From: CAZDKK01 sp964506245 | GTDB taxonomy: Bacteria; Eisenbacteria; RBG-16-71-46; CAIMUX01; WJJG01 | DNA length: 64,000 bases | NCBI GenBank assembly: GCA_964506245.1 | Contig: CAZDKK010000018.1 | Coordinates: 14,178 to 78,177 of the forward strand | Direction: 5' to 3' | Part shown: positions 51,452 through 60,000 of the stretch, in pieces | Position numbering within the stretch: position 1 is the stretch's first letter | How the letters are laid out: each line of letters starts with the position of its first letter | Translations under genes and position numbers: made by a program | Notes under the pieces: model-generated | Told to the model about the DNA's origin: nothing | Database searches by the model: none | Seen by the model: the letters and a program-made list of their open reading frames with translations, nothing else

Positions 51452-53317
51452 TTACATCTTCCGGCTGCGTTCGAGGATGTCGGTCAACGTGGCCACCGTC
51501 CGCTCCCGGGACGGGTCGGAGAGCCCCAGGATCTCCTGCAGCGCGATCCCGATGTGCGGGATGTACTTCTGAATGTAGCTGCGCTTCTTGTGCTCGTCCG
51601 CGGCGCGGATGTGACGGCTGATGTGCATCGACGCGCGCCGGCCGCACTCCTGCAGGGCGCGGCGGATCTCCATCAGGATCTCCGGGTAGTGCGCCACCGC
51701 CTCCTTGCTCTCCGAGGTGAAGGGCACCCAGACCGAGGCGATGTTGACCACCAGGATCATCGGCGCGGCCGGCAGCGCACCGCGGCTCTGCGGGATCTTG
51801 TAGCTGCGCCAGGGCAGGTCGACGACTGCCTTGGTGATCGCGCAGGCCCCGCGCTGGTACTGGAGCGGCACCCGGTTGGCATAGCGGTAGATCTCGATCA
51901 GCTCGTCCGCGGGCAGATCCCCGCCGTACGCCAGGGCGGCCTCGATCTGGAACGGGTTGCCGCGATAGACGGCCGGCGGCCGGGTGATCGCGGTGTAGAA
52001 GTCGGCCTGCACCCGCTTCTGGAGCGCCGCCAGGAGGAGATCCTCGCCGATCGGCGACAGGCAATCGGTCGGGGGCGCCATGATCTTGATCCGGCCCAGC
52101 GCGGTGTGCAACGCCTCGGCCTCCTCCCCGGAGACGCTGCGCGGGCGGGTCTTGGGGGTGAGCGCGAGGCCCCCCTCGCGCGTGGCGGCAAACAGGTCGT
52201 CGATGACCTTCTTGCCCGTCCGCGAGAACTCCTGCTGGAGGAATCCCTGCAGGTTCCGCGCCGTCGTGCCCTGGAGCATCTTGAGGAAGACGCCCAGCTC
52301 GACGCCGTGCGGATGGGGGCGGATCTCGCGGGGCTCGAGCGGCAGTTCGTCGCTCGTCCTGTCGTAGACGATCGCTCCCCCACCGTCCTCCTGCGCGGGG
52401 GGCACGTAGGTGATCTGCGCGTGGGGATTGGCGACCGAGACCTGCAGGAGGTAGCCGTCGATCGAGTGGCGCCCCTTCTTGTACGTCCCCTGCAGGGTGA
52501 TCTCCACCCGCGTGCCGTGCTCCCGCTCCCACTCGATCTCCTCCTCGAGCTGGATGTCGGGGGCGTTCAGCTTGGTGTTGATCGCCACCTGGAAGCGGCG
52601 CGCCTTGGTGCGGCTGCCCGTGCGCGAGATCACCGTCAGCGGTTTGCCGGTCGTGAGCAGGCCGTACATCCCGGCCGCCGAGATGCCGATCCCCTGCTGG
52701 CCGCGCGACTGCTTCATGCTGTGGAACTTCGAGCCGTACAGGAGCTTCGCGAAGATCTTGGGCACCTGCGCGCGCACGATTCCCGGCCCGTTGTCCTCCA
52801 CGGCCACGCGGAACCGATCCTCGGCCAGCTGCGTCAGCTCGACCACCAGCTCCGGGAGAATCCCCGCTTCCTCGCAGGCGTCGAGCGAGTTGTCCACCGC
52901 CTCTTTCACGGTCGTGAGCAGCGCCTTGGCCGGGTTGTCAAAGCCGAGCAGATGCCGGTTCTTGGCGAAGAACTCGGCCACGGAGATCTCGCGCTGCCGG
53001 CCAGCCATGACCTGCGCCATCGACTCCGGAGATGCGGTCGCACGCTTGCCGCCGCGCGACGCCCGCGCCGTAGCCGAAGGCGCCGCACCCGGCCGCGCCG
53101 CTCGCCGCCGGGCCGGCGCCTGTGCAGAGGTCGGATGCGCGGCCGCCTTCGCAACGGGTGCGGCCGGTGGAGCCGCGGCGCTGGGCAGTGCAGGCGGAGC
53201 ACTCGTCGCCGGCGGCGCGGCCGTGGCCGGCGCTGCGCCCGGAGCGGCGAAGGGCACTTCGAGCTGCACTTGGACTGCTGGCCCGCGTGTCTTGTTCTCG
53301 CTGCGGGTGTGTCCCAT
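51452..53317 (-). CDS. top6B: DNA topoisomerase VI subunit B
   Basis: A 621-residue GHKL ATPase subunit. The ATG at 53317 has GGGAGG 7 bases upstream. The Bergerat fold shows the N box VKEAVDNSLDACEEAGILP, G1 VAVEDNGPGI, and G2/G3 in SRGQQGIGISAAGMYGLL. A transducer domain follows (KTRPRSVSGEEAEALHTALG, GAPPTDCLSP-like region, PFQIEAALAYGG, RYANRVPLQY). The first 105 or so residues are a long Ala/Pro/Arg-rich, apparently disordered extension (for example PATAAPPATSAPPALPSAAA), absent from archaeal Top6B as I recall it. It could add DNA contacts through its Arg/Lys-rich second half. ATP binding dimerises B and drives strand passage by the A subunits. Confidence 0.96.
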   Translation of the reverse strand: MGHTRSENKTRGPAVQVQLEVPFAAPGAAPATAAPPATSAPPALPSAAAPPAAPVAKAAAHPTSAQAPARRRAARPGAAPSATARASRGGKRATASPESMAQVMAGRQREISVAEFFAKNRHLLGFDNPAKALLTTVKEAVDNSLDACEEAGILPELVVELTQLAEDRFRVAVEDNGPGIVRAQVPKIFAKLLYGSKFHSMKQSRGQQGIGISAAGMYGLLTTGKPLTVISRTGSRTKARRFQVAINTKLNAPDIQLEEEIEWEREHGTRVEITLQGTYKKGRHSIDGYLLQVSVANPHAQITYVPPAQEDGGGAIVYDRTSDELPLEPREIRPHPHGVELGVFLKMLQGTTARNLQGFLQQEFSRTGKKVIDDLFAATREGGLALTPKTRPRSVSGEEAEALHTALGRIKIMAPPTDCLSPIGEDLLLAALQKRVQADFYTAITRPPAVYRGNPFQIEAALAYGGDLPADELIEIYRYANRVPLQYQRGACAITKAVVDLPWRSYKIPQSRGALPAAPMILVVNIASVWVPFTSESKEAVAHYPEILMEIRRALQECGRRASMHISRHIRAADEHKKRSYIQKYIPHIGIALQEILGLSDPSRERTVATLTDILERSRKM

Positions 53318-53697
53318 GGGTGAGTCCTCCCTGAACAGACATCCCGGCCATTCTAGAGGCGTCCCGTGGCGCCGCCAGTGAAAAATGACCGTCCCGGCTA
53401 TACAGGCAGACCGTCGGCGGGCGTCCGATCGTGGCAAAATGCGCAGATGTACACATCGCCGGGCTCTTCAAGACACGCAGGGACAGAGGAATATGTTGAC
53501 ACCACCGCATTGCCTGAGTAGGTTGGCGCCTGTGGAAGTGGTGTGCCCCCTGCCGCCACGGTCGGCTCGAGGGACGTTGTACAAAGCCCTCGCCCGACGC
53601 ACGGGCTGTCGGACACATGCAAGAGGGGGCCTGGCCCGGCCCGAGCGGGCTGATCAACTGACGTCGGTGTCCGACGCACAAGAGAGGAGTGAGGAAC
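53318..53697. other. 380-base divergent intergenic region with a consensus-like promoter
   Basis: Separates top6B (minus) from the basic-protein gene (plus). It contains a good plus-strand promoter at 53496-53524. I find no RNA gene or further coding sequence. Confidence 0.5.
53496..53524 (+). promoter_or_regulatory. Sigma-70-like promoter for the basic-protein gene
   Basis: A perfect -35 hexamer TTGACA, a 17-base spacer and TAGGTT as -10. The predicted start of transcription is about 165 bases before the ATG at 53698. Confidence 0.5.
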
Positions 53698-54207
53698 ATG
53701 CCCGCAAGGAAACTTCTCACCAGGGCCGAGCGTCTGGCGCGCGAGAGGGCGATCATCCAGGACCTGAGAGCAGGCCTCCTGAGCTATCGGAAGATCGCGG
53801 CCAAGCACAAGGTCTCCCTGCCGACGGTCAATGCCAAGGCCCGCAAGGCTGGCATCCGGCGTTCGCGCCGCGGGCCGGCAGCGCTGATGGCCAAGACCAG
53901 GGTACGCGCCGCGAAGCCCGTCCGCCGCAGGAAGGTCGCCCGCAGGAAGGTCGCCCGCAGGAAGGTCGCCCGCAAGGCGACGCTGCGCACGAAGGCCCGC
54001 GTCACCGCCCGCCGGGTCCGCAAGGTCCGGCGCGCGCCCGCCCGCGCGGCCCTGCGCCGGATGGCCCGCGGTGCGATCGCCCGCGGTCCCCGCGGTGCGC
54101 GTGCGTTCCGCGAGCAGTTCCGCGAGCTGGTGATGCGCCACTACCCGAACATCTCGCTGAAGGCCTTCGCCCGGCTGACCAGCGTCATCGATCGCGCGCT
54201 GCCGTAG
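53698..54207 (+). CDS. Small, strongly basic histone-H1-like DNA-binding protein
   Basis: A 169-residue cytosolic protein; GGAG lies 8 bases before the ATG at 53698. The N-terminal 50 residues resemble a helix-turn-helix: LSYRKIAAKHKVSLPTVNAK, the pattern of recombinase- or transposase-type HTH. The middle is extremely Arg/Lys/Ala-rich with three perfect RKVAR-type repeats, as in bacterial H1-like proteins (Hc1, AlgP, BpH1). The last 45 residues (FREQFRELVMRHYPNISLKA) look like a folded helical domain. It probably binds DNA and compacts or organises the nucleoid. A strong hairpin (54236-54263) follows the stop, so the gene is probably monocistronic and terminated. Confidence 0.8.
   Translation: MPARKLLTRAERLARERAIIQDLRAGLLSYRKIAAKHKVSLPTVNAKARKAGIRRSRRGPAALMAKTRVRAAKPVRRRKVARRKVARRKVARKATLRTKARVTARRVRKVRRAPARAALRRMARGAIARGPRGARAFREQFRELVMRHYPNISLKAFARLTSVIDRALP
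53926..53970 (+). repeat. Three perfect 15-bp in-frame repeats
   Basis: CGCAGGAAGGTCGCC occurs three times in a row without change, encoding RRKVA units of the basic tail. Perfect identity suggests recent slippage expansion; copy number may vary between strains. Confidence 0.8.
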
Positions 54208-54235
54208 TCCCTCTGCGAAGTCAGGTATTGGCGCG

Positions 54236-54263
54236 GCGGGGGAAGTCACGCGACTTCCCCCGC
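54236..54263 (+). terminator. Perfect 12-bp hairpin after the basic-protein gene
   Basis: GCGGGGGAAGTC and GACTTCCCCCGC pair perfectly around the loop ACGC, 28 bases after the stop codon. It is very stable and well placed for a terminator, although no T-run follows, as is common in very GC-rich genomes. Confidence 0.65.
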
Positions 54264-54341
54264 TGTCGCTCATGGGCTCCATTTCGCCCTCCGGCATCTG
54301 CCCCACTCCCACCGGCGGCGGCTGGCCGCCCAGCGCTTGGG

Positions 54342-54371
54342 TTGACCGCCCGCCGGGTCGACGGGTAGGAT
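54342..54371 (+). promoter_or_regulatory. Sigma-70-like promoter for trpS
   Basis: TTGACC, an 18-base spacer and TAGGAT lie about 75 bases before the trpS start, just downstream of the hairpin terminator. The -10 is close to that of the neighbouring promoter at 53496 (TAGGTT). Confidence 0.5.
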
Positions 54372-54447
54372 TCCGGCTCAGCGTGGGCCCGGGCTGCCAC
54401 CGCCGCCCGGTCCCCGCGTCGTGATGGAACCTGGGGAGGCTGCATCG

Positions 54448-55458
54448 ATGGACACCAGCGCGCCGGGTACGGGCCAGAAACGGGCCACGCTCTTCAGCGG
54501 CATCCAGCCCAGTGGCGAGATCCACGTGGGCAACTACTGCGGGGCGATTCGCAACTGGGTCCGGCTCCTGGACGAATACCGGTGCATCTTCAGCATCGTC
54601 GACTACCACGCCATCACGGTGGACTACGATGTTGCCGAGATGCAGAAGCGCATCTTCTCGGCCGCGATCGTCAACATCGCCGCCGGGTTGGATCCGGAGC
54701 GGTGCCTGCTGTTCGTGCAGTCCCGCGTGCCGGAGCACACCGAGCTGACCTGGATCTTCAACACCCTCACCCCCATCGGCTTGCTCAGCCGGATGACGCA
54801 GTTCAAGGAGAAGTCGCGGCGCAACGAGGAGAACATCAACGTCGGGCTGTTCGACTATCCGGTCCTGCAGGCCGCCGATATCCTGCTCTACCACGGCGTC
54901 GTCGTCCCGGTCGGCGAGGACCAGGTGCAGCACGTGGAGCTCACCCGCGACGTCGCCCGCAAGTTCAACCTGCGCTATGGCGACTACTTCGTGGAGCCGC
55001 GGGCGCTGGTGCCCAAGTCGGGCGCCCGGATCATGGGCCTCGACGGACAGGCCAAGATGAGCAAGTCCCTCAACAACTACATCGGCATGCTCGAAGAGCC
55101 CGAGGCGATCTGGGCCAAGCTCGCGCCGGCGTACACCGACCCGGCGCGCAAGCGCCGCACCGACCCGGGCAACCCGCTGATCTGCAACATCTACACCCTG
55201 CACGAGAACTTCTCGCCCCCCGAGGTGCAGGAGGAGTGCGCCCACGGCTGCCGCACGGCCGGGATCGGTTGCCTCGACTGCAAGAAGAAGCTCTTCGAGC
55301 CCATGATGAAGGTGCTCAATCCCATCCGGGAGCGCGCCGTGGAGCTGCGCAACAAGCCTGACTACGTGAACGGGGTGCTCGAGCAGAGCGCGACCGAGGC
55401 CGGGCGCATCGCCCAGCAGACCATGGCCGACGTGCGCCGGATCATCGGGCTGCGGTAG
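54448..55458 (+). CDS. trpS: Tryptophan--tRNA ligase
   Basis: A 336-residue class I aminoacyl-tRNA synthetase, the usual length. I use the ATG at 54448, preceded by GGGGAGG at 9 bases; starts at 54421-54424 would add eight or nine residues. The HIGH-type motif appears as FSGIQPSGEIHVGNYCGAIRN, split as GIQPSGEIHVGN. Other motifs are VDYHAITVDYD, FNTLTPIGLLSRMTQFKEKS, DYPVLQAADILLY, VPVGEDQVQHVELTRDVAR and the KMSKS loop in GQAKMSKSLNNY. It charges tRNA-Trp in translation. A less usual detail is a Cys-rich insertion near the C-terminus (EECAHGCRTAGIGCLDCKKK), four Cys that could bind zinc or an iron-sulfur cluster, as in some other bacterial TrpRS proteins. Confidence 0.97.
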   Translation: MDTSAPGTGQKRATLFSGIQPSGEIHVGNYCGAIRNWVRLLDEYRCIFSIVDYHAITVDYDVAEMQKRIFSAAIVNIAAGLDPERCLLFVQSRVPEHTELTWIFNTLTPIGLLSRMTQFKEKSRRNEENINVGLFDYPVLQAADILLYHGVVVPVGEDQVQHVELTRDVARKFNLRYGDYFVEPRALVPKSGARIMGLDGQAKMSKSLNNYIGMLEEPEAIWAKLAPAYTDPARKRRTDPGNPLICNIYTLHENFSPPEVQEECAHGCRTAGIGCLDCKKKLFEPMMKVLNPIRERAVELRNKPDYVNGVLEQSATEAGRIAQQTMADVRRIIGLR

Positions 55459-55590
55459 ATCGCCGGCCGGAACATCCCCATCCGCCCCCTTGACACGGCC
55501 CGGTATCCGGCACCACCCTCTGGTGTTGAGTCCACCTTGAGGTTCTCGTCGAGGCACCGGATTGCGGTGCACAAGGGATGCGGAGGAGTC

Positions 55591-56478
55591 ATGAGTGCAA
55601 AGGAGCTCCAGGCCTCCCTGCTCGAACTGGTGCGCAAGACTTCCTGCGACCTGCCCCCGGATGTGGAAGCGGTCCTGAAGAAGTCCCTGCGCAAGGAGCA
55701 GAAGGGGACCACGGCGCGGTACGCGCTCGAAGTGATCATGAAGAACATCGACCTAGCGCGGGAAGTCAGCCTGCCGCTGTGCCAGGACACCGGCAGCCTG
55801 CTCTTCTTCGTGCACGCGCCCAAGGGCTACGACCAGCTCGCCTTTCGCAAGGCCGCGGACGCCGCCGTCAAGCAGGCCACCGAGATCGGCTACCTGCGGC
55901 AGAACTCGGTCGACTCGCTGACCGGCAAGAACAGCGGCACCAATCTGGGGCCCGGCAGCCCCGTGTACCATTTCGAGCAGTGGGCCAAGCCGTCGATCGA
56001 CGTGCGCCTGATCATGAAGGGCGGCGGCTGTGAGAACTGCGGCATCCAGTACACGCTGCCCAACGCCCAGCTCGGCGCCGGACGCGACATCAAGGGCGTC
56101 GAGAAGTGCATCCTCGATGCCGTCTACCGCGCGCAAGGGCGCGGCTGCGCGCCGGGGGCCCTGGGTGTCTGCATCGGGGGCGACCGCGCCACCAGCTACG
56201 CGCAGACGAAGGCGCAGTTGCTGCGCACGCTCGAGGACAAGAACGAGAACAAGGTCCTGGCGCAGCTCGAGGCGAGCATCATGAAGAAGGCCAACGGGCT
56301 GGGCATCGGTCCGATGGGCTTCGGCGGCGAGACCACGTTGATCGGGTGCAAGATCGGCATGCTCAACCGCCTGCCGGCCTGCTACTTCGTCACCATTTCC
56401 TACATGTGCTGGGCCTACCGGCGGCGCGGCTGCGTGCTGAGCGCGAGCGGCCGGGTGACGAAGTGGTTGTACGAGTAA
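55591..56478 (+). CDS. Class I fumarate hydratase, alpha subunit (FumA N-terminal / TtdA type)
   Basis: A 295-residue subunit; GGAGGAG precedes the ATG at 55591. It matches the N-terminal half of iron-sulfur class I fumarases: LPLCQDTGSLLFFVHAPKG with the first cluster Cys, TGKNSGTNLGPGSP, IMKGGGCENCGIQYTLPNAQ with the second, APGALGVCIGGDRATSY with the third, and LGIGPMGFGGETTLIGCKIG. The oxygen-sensitive 4Fe-4S cluster binds the substrate. The enzyme interconverts fumarate and malate (or tartrate dehydration in TtdAB) and suggests anaerobic or microaerobic metabolism. The beta subunit follows after 33 bases. The usual three cluster cysteines are all present. Confidence 0.95.
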   Translation: MSAKELQASLLELVRKTSCDLPPDVEAVLKKSLRKEQKGTTARYALEVIMKNIDLAREVSLPLCQDTGSLLFFVHAPKGYDQLAFRKAADAAVKQATEIGYLRQNSVDSLTGKNSGTNLGPGSPVYHFEQWAKPSIDVRLIMKGGGCENCGIQYTLPNAQLGAGRDIKGVEKCILDAVYRAQGRGCAPGALGVCIGGDRATSYAQTKAQLLRTLEDKNENKVLAQLEASIMKKANGLGIGPMGFGGETTLIGCKIGMLNRLPACYFVTISYMCWAYRRRGCVLSASGRVTKWLYE

Positions 56479-56511
56479 GGGAACCCCAATCCATAGATCG
56501 CGAGGGCTTTC

Positions 56512-57084
56512 ATGGAGATCACGACTCCCATCAGTGAAGAGGTCATCCGCTCCCTGCAAGTCGGCCAGGTGGTGGAGGTGACGGGTTCGGTGTTCACGGG
56601 CCGCGACGCGGTGCACCGCTACCTCTTCGAGGGCGGCGAGTGCCCGGTCGACATGCACGGCGCGGTCCTGTACCACTGCGGCCCCGTGGTGGTGAAGGAG
56701 AAGGGCATCTGGGTGGTGAAGGCCGCGGGCCCGACCACCTCCGCGCGCGAGGAGCCCTACCAGGCCGAGGTGATCCGCAAGCTGGGCTTGCGGGGCGTGA
56801 TCGGCAAGGGCGGGATGGGCGCCAAGACGCTCGAGGCGTGCCGCGAGCACGGCTGCGTCTACATGCACGCGATCGGCGGTGCGGCCCAGGTGCTCGCCCA
56901 GGTCGTGCGCGAGGTCAAGGGCGTCTACTTCCTCGAGAAGTTCGGCAGCCCTGAGGCGATCTGGCACATGGAGTGCGTGCGCTTCCCCGTGGTCATCACG
57001 ATGGATGCGCACGGCCACAGCCTGCACGCCGAAGTGGACCAGGCCTCCAAGGCCAAGCTGGACGCCCTGCTGGCCGGCATCTAG
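56512..57084 (+). CDS. Class I fumarate hydratase, beta subunit (FumA C-terminal / TtdB type)
   Basis: A 190-residue subunit with GAGGG before its ATG. Diagnostic parts are LQVGQVVEVTGSVFTGRDAVH, written as GQVVEVTGSVFTGRDAVH, then HGAVLYHCGPVVVKEKG, AAGPTTSAREEPY, GVIGKGGMGAKTLEACREHG, YMHAIGGAAQVLA and EKFGSPEAIWHMECVRFPVV. It completes the fumarase active site with the alpha subunit encoded just upstream. Fumarase from tartrate dehydratase (TtdAB) cannot be separated by eye; the metabolic default is fumarase. The addB gene starts 12 bases after its stop, so transcription probably runs through. Confidence 0.95.
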   Translation: MEITTPISEEVIRSLQVGQVVEVTGSVFTGRDAVHRYLFEGGECPVDMHGAVLYHCGPVVVKEKGIWVVKAAGPTTSAREEPYQAEVIRKLGLRGVIGKGGMGAKTLEACREHGCVYMHAIGGAAQVLAQVVREVKGVYFLEKFGSPEAIWHMECVRFPVVITMDAHGHSLHAEVDQASKAKLDALLAGI

Positions 57085-57096
57085 GCCGTCCGCCAC

Positions 57097-60000
57097 ATGG
57101 ACGTGCGCCTCCTCATCGGCCCCGCCGGGTCGGGCAAGACTCGCGCCTGCATCGAGGCGCTGCGCGAATGCGAGCGTGCGGGACGCCGGGGGGTGCTGCT
57201 CGTCCCCGACCAGTTCACCTACGCGGCCGACCGGCTGCTGCTCGAAGAGGGCGGGCTGCCGGGCACGCGCTGCGTGCGGGTGCTGAGCTTCCGGCGTCTG
57301 GCGCATCTGCTCGCGGCCGAGGCGGGCGGGCCGGCGGTCGTCTCCGAGCCCGGGCGGCGCATGCTCCTGCGCGCCGTCGTCCACTCCCTGTCGCCCGAGG
57401 AGCTCGGTCCCCTCGCGGGCGTGCGCGAGACCACCGGCTTCGTCACCGCGCTGGCCGCGCTCTTGCGCGAGGTCAAGGGCATCGCCGGACGCGCGGCGGC
57501 CGAGCGCCTGCACGATTCCGGGGGTGAGGATCGCAAGGTCGCCGCGTTGGCCCGCGTCATCACGGCCTATGACCGAGCAATCGACGAGGCCGGGCTGGCC
57601 GACCGCGAGGAGCGCATCCACGCCGCCGCCGAGCGCCTCGCCCACCACGCGGGCGATTGGCGCGAGCGGCCCGTCTGGGTGGATGGCTTCGCCAGCTTCA
57701 CGCCCGAGGACAAGGTGCTGCTCGCCGCCCTGGCCCGCGCCGTGCCCGTGGTCACGATCACCCTGTGCGCCGATCCGGGCGAGGCCCGCGCGATCCTCAC
57801 GGAAGCGGAGGCGCTCATCGCGCGCGGCGTCTGGACGTCGGCCGGGGACTTCCTCGCCCGCCGGGGCGCGACGCTCGCGCGGCCGGTCTTCCTGCCGACG
57901 CTGCGCAGCCTGCTCTGGCTGCGCGAGACCTGCGGCCGCGCGCTCACCATCGAGGCGCTCTCCGACCGCCCGCGGTATCGGGCCAGCCCGCGGCTGGCGC
58001 AGCTCGAGGCCGGGCTCTTTCGCCAGGCGGATGGCCGCGCCGCGGCGCCGGACGCGGTCGCGGTCACGCGCCTCCAGGCCACCTACCCCTACCAGGAAGT
58101 CCAGGCGTGGGCGCGCCTGATCGATCGCTGGGTGAGGCTCGCGCCGGAGGGCCCGCGCTACCGCGATGTGGCCGTGATCGTCCGCGACCTCGACGCGTAT
58201 CGGCCGCTGGTGCGCGAGGTCTTCGAGCGCTACGGCATCCCCTACTTCATCGACGAGCGCCGCGATGCCACCGCCCACCCGCTGCTGCGGCTCGTGCTCG
58301 GCGCGGTGCAGCTCGCCGGCCGGGGCTGGACGCGCGAGGCGGTGATCGGCCTGATGCGCAACCCACTCTGCGCCCTGCCGGCCGAGACAGTCGACCGGAT
58401 CGAGCACCTCTCGATCGAGTACGCCGTCGAGTTCGAACGCTGGTGGGAATCCCGTTGGGAGGTCTTCGATCTGCCCGAGCGCGTGCGCCTCGAGCTGCCG
58501 CGCGCGTCCGAAGAGGGTGCAGAGTCCTTCGCGGACGGCGAGGAGGAAGAGCCCGACGCCGGCGAGCAGTTCGCCGAGAGCGAGGAAGATGCCGCGGATC
58601 TCGCCGGGCAGGCGGCCCCCTTCGACCCAACCCGCCGGCGGCGCGAGCTCGCGGCGGTCGAGGCGCGCGCTGCCGCGCAGCGGCTCTTCCCCGCGTGGCG
58701 AGCCTTCTGCCAGGTGTGGCAGGCCGGGCCCGTGCCGTTCCGCACGGCGGCCGCGGCGGTGCGCGAGCTGGTCCGCCAGGTCGCAGGACAGGAGAGCCCG
58801 CCCCTTTCCACTTGGTCCTTGGATGAGAGCGCGCGCATCGCGGAGCTGCTCGAGCAGACGCTGTCCAACGGCGAGGCCCTGATGGGCGCCGTGCCGGTCG
58901 ACGCGGCCCGCTTCGCCCGGCTCCTGCGCGATGCGCTGGCCCACGCGTCGATCGGCCAGACGCCGCGCAGCCTCGATGCGGCCATCGTCGCCGAGCCGCG
59001 GCGCGCGCGGGTGAACGAGGTGCGGCGCGTCATCCTGGGCGGCCTCGACGCCGAGGCCTTCCCGCGCCTCAATGTTCAGGACCCGCTCTTCAGCGACACC
59101 GAGCGCGAGCGGCTCTCGAGCGGCGGTTTGCCGATGGCCTACACCGCCGCGCAGCAGTCGGAGGAGGACCCTTACTTCTTCTACATTGCCGCCACACGGG
59201 CGACCGAGCAGCTCGTGCTGAGCTATCCCACGCATGCGGTCGGCGGGGCCGAGTGCGAGCCCTCGATCTACCTCGCCGAGGTGGCGCGCGCGCTGGGCAC
59301 GGAGATCCCGGCTGTCGCGGACGAGCCGGGGCGCTCCCGGGACGCGAGCGAGCTGCCGCGCTGCCAGCACGCGAGCGAGCTGCCACGCTGCCTGGCACGC
59401 GAGCTGCGCGCGGCCGGCGCCGGCGCTGGCGGCGTGGCACGCCTCGAGGCCGAGTGCCGCGCCGTGCTCGCCGCGTTCGCCGCGCAAGCGGAGCTGGGTC
59501 TGGCCTGCGCGCGGCGCCTGGGGCGCGATCTGCCCGAGCAGCTCGAGGCCGCGCTCATCCCCGCCCTCTTCCCGACCGGCGAGATCGCGACCTCGGTATC
59601 CCGCCTGGAGACCTTCGCGCGCTGCCCGTTCCAGTTCTTCGCGCGCTACCTGATGCGCCTCGAGCCGCCGCCCGAGCCGCAGCTCACCCCGCGCAACACG
59701 GGCTCGGCAGCCCACGCCGCGCTGGAACGCTTCTTCGCCGCAGAGAGGCGCGGGGAAGGCGCCACGGTCCCGGCCCGCATCCGGGAGATCTTCGCCGAGC
59801 TCGCGCGGCGCGAGGAGTACCGCGTCTTCCAGGAGGATCCGCCCAGCGCCTACCTCTGGGATCGCACCCGCCGCGGCCTCGAGTTCTTCCTCAAGACCGA
59901 GCTGGAGCGCCTTGCACAGTCGGCGTTTAGGCCATGGGGGTTCGAGCTGGACTTCAGCCTTCCCCCGGGCGAGGGTCTGACGCCGGAGGCGGCGCGGGCG

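Noticed and set aside
53758..53880. Insertion sequence or transposase remnant suggested by the HTH in the basic protein
   Set aside because: There are no terminal inverted repeats, target duplications or catalytic residues; the rest of the protein is histone-like.
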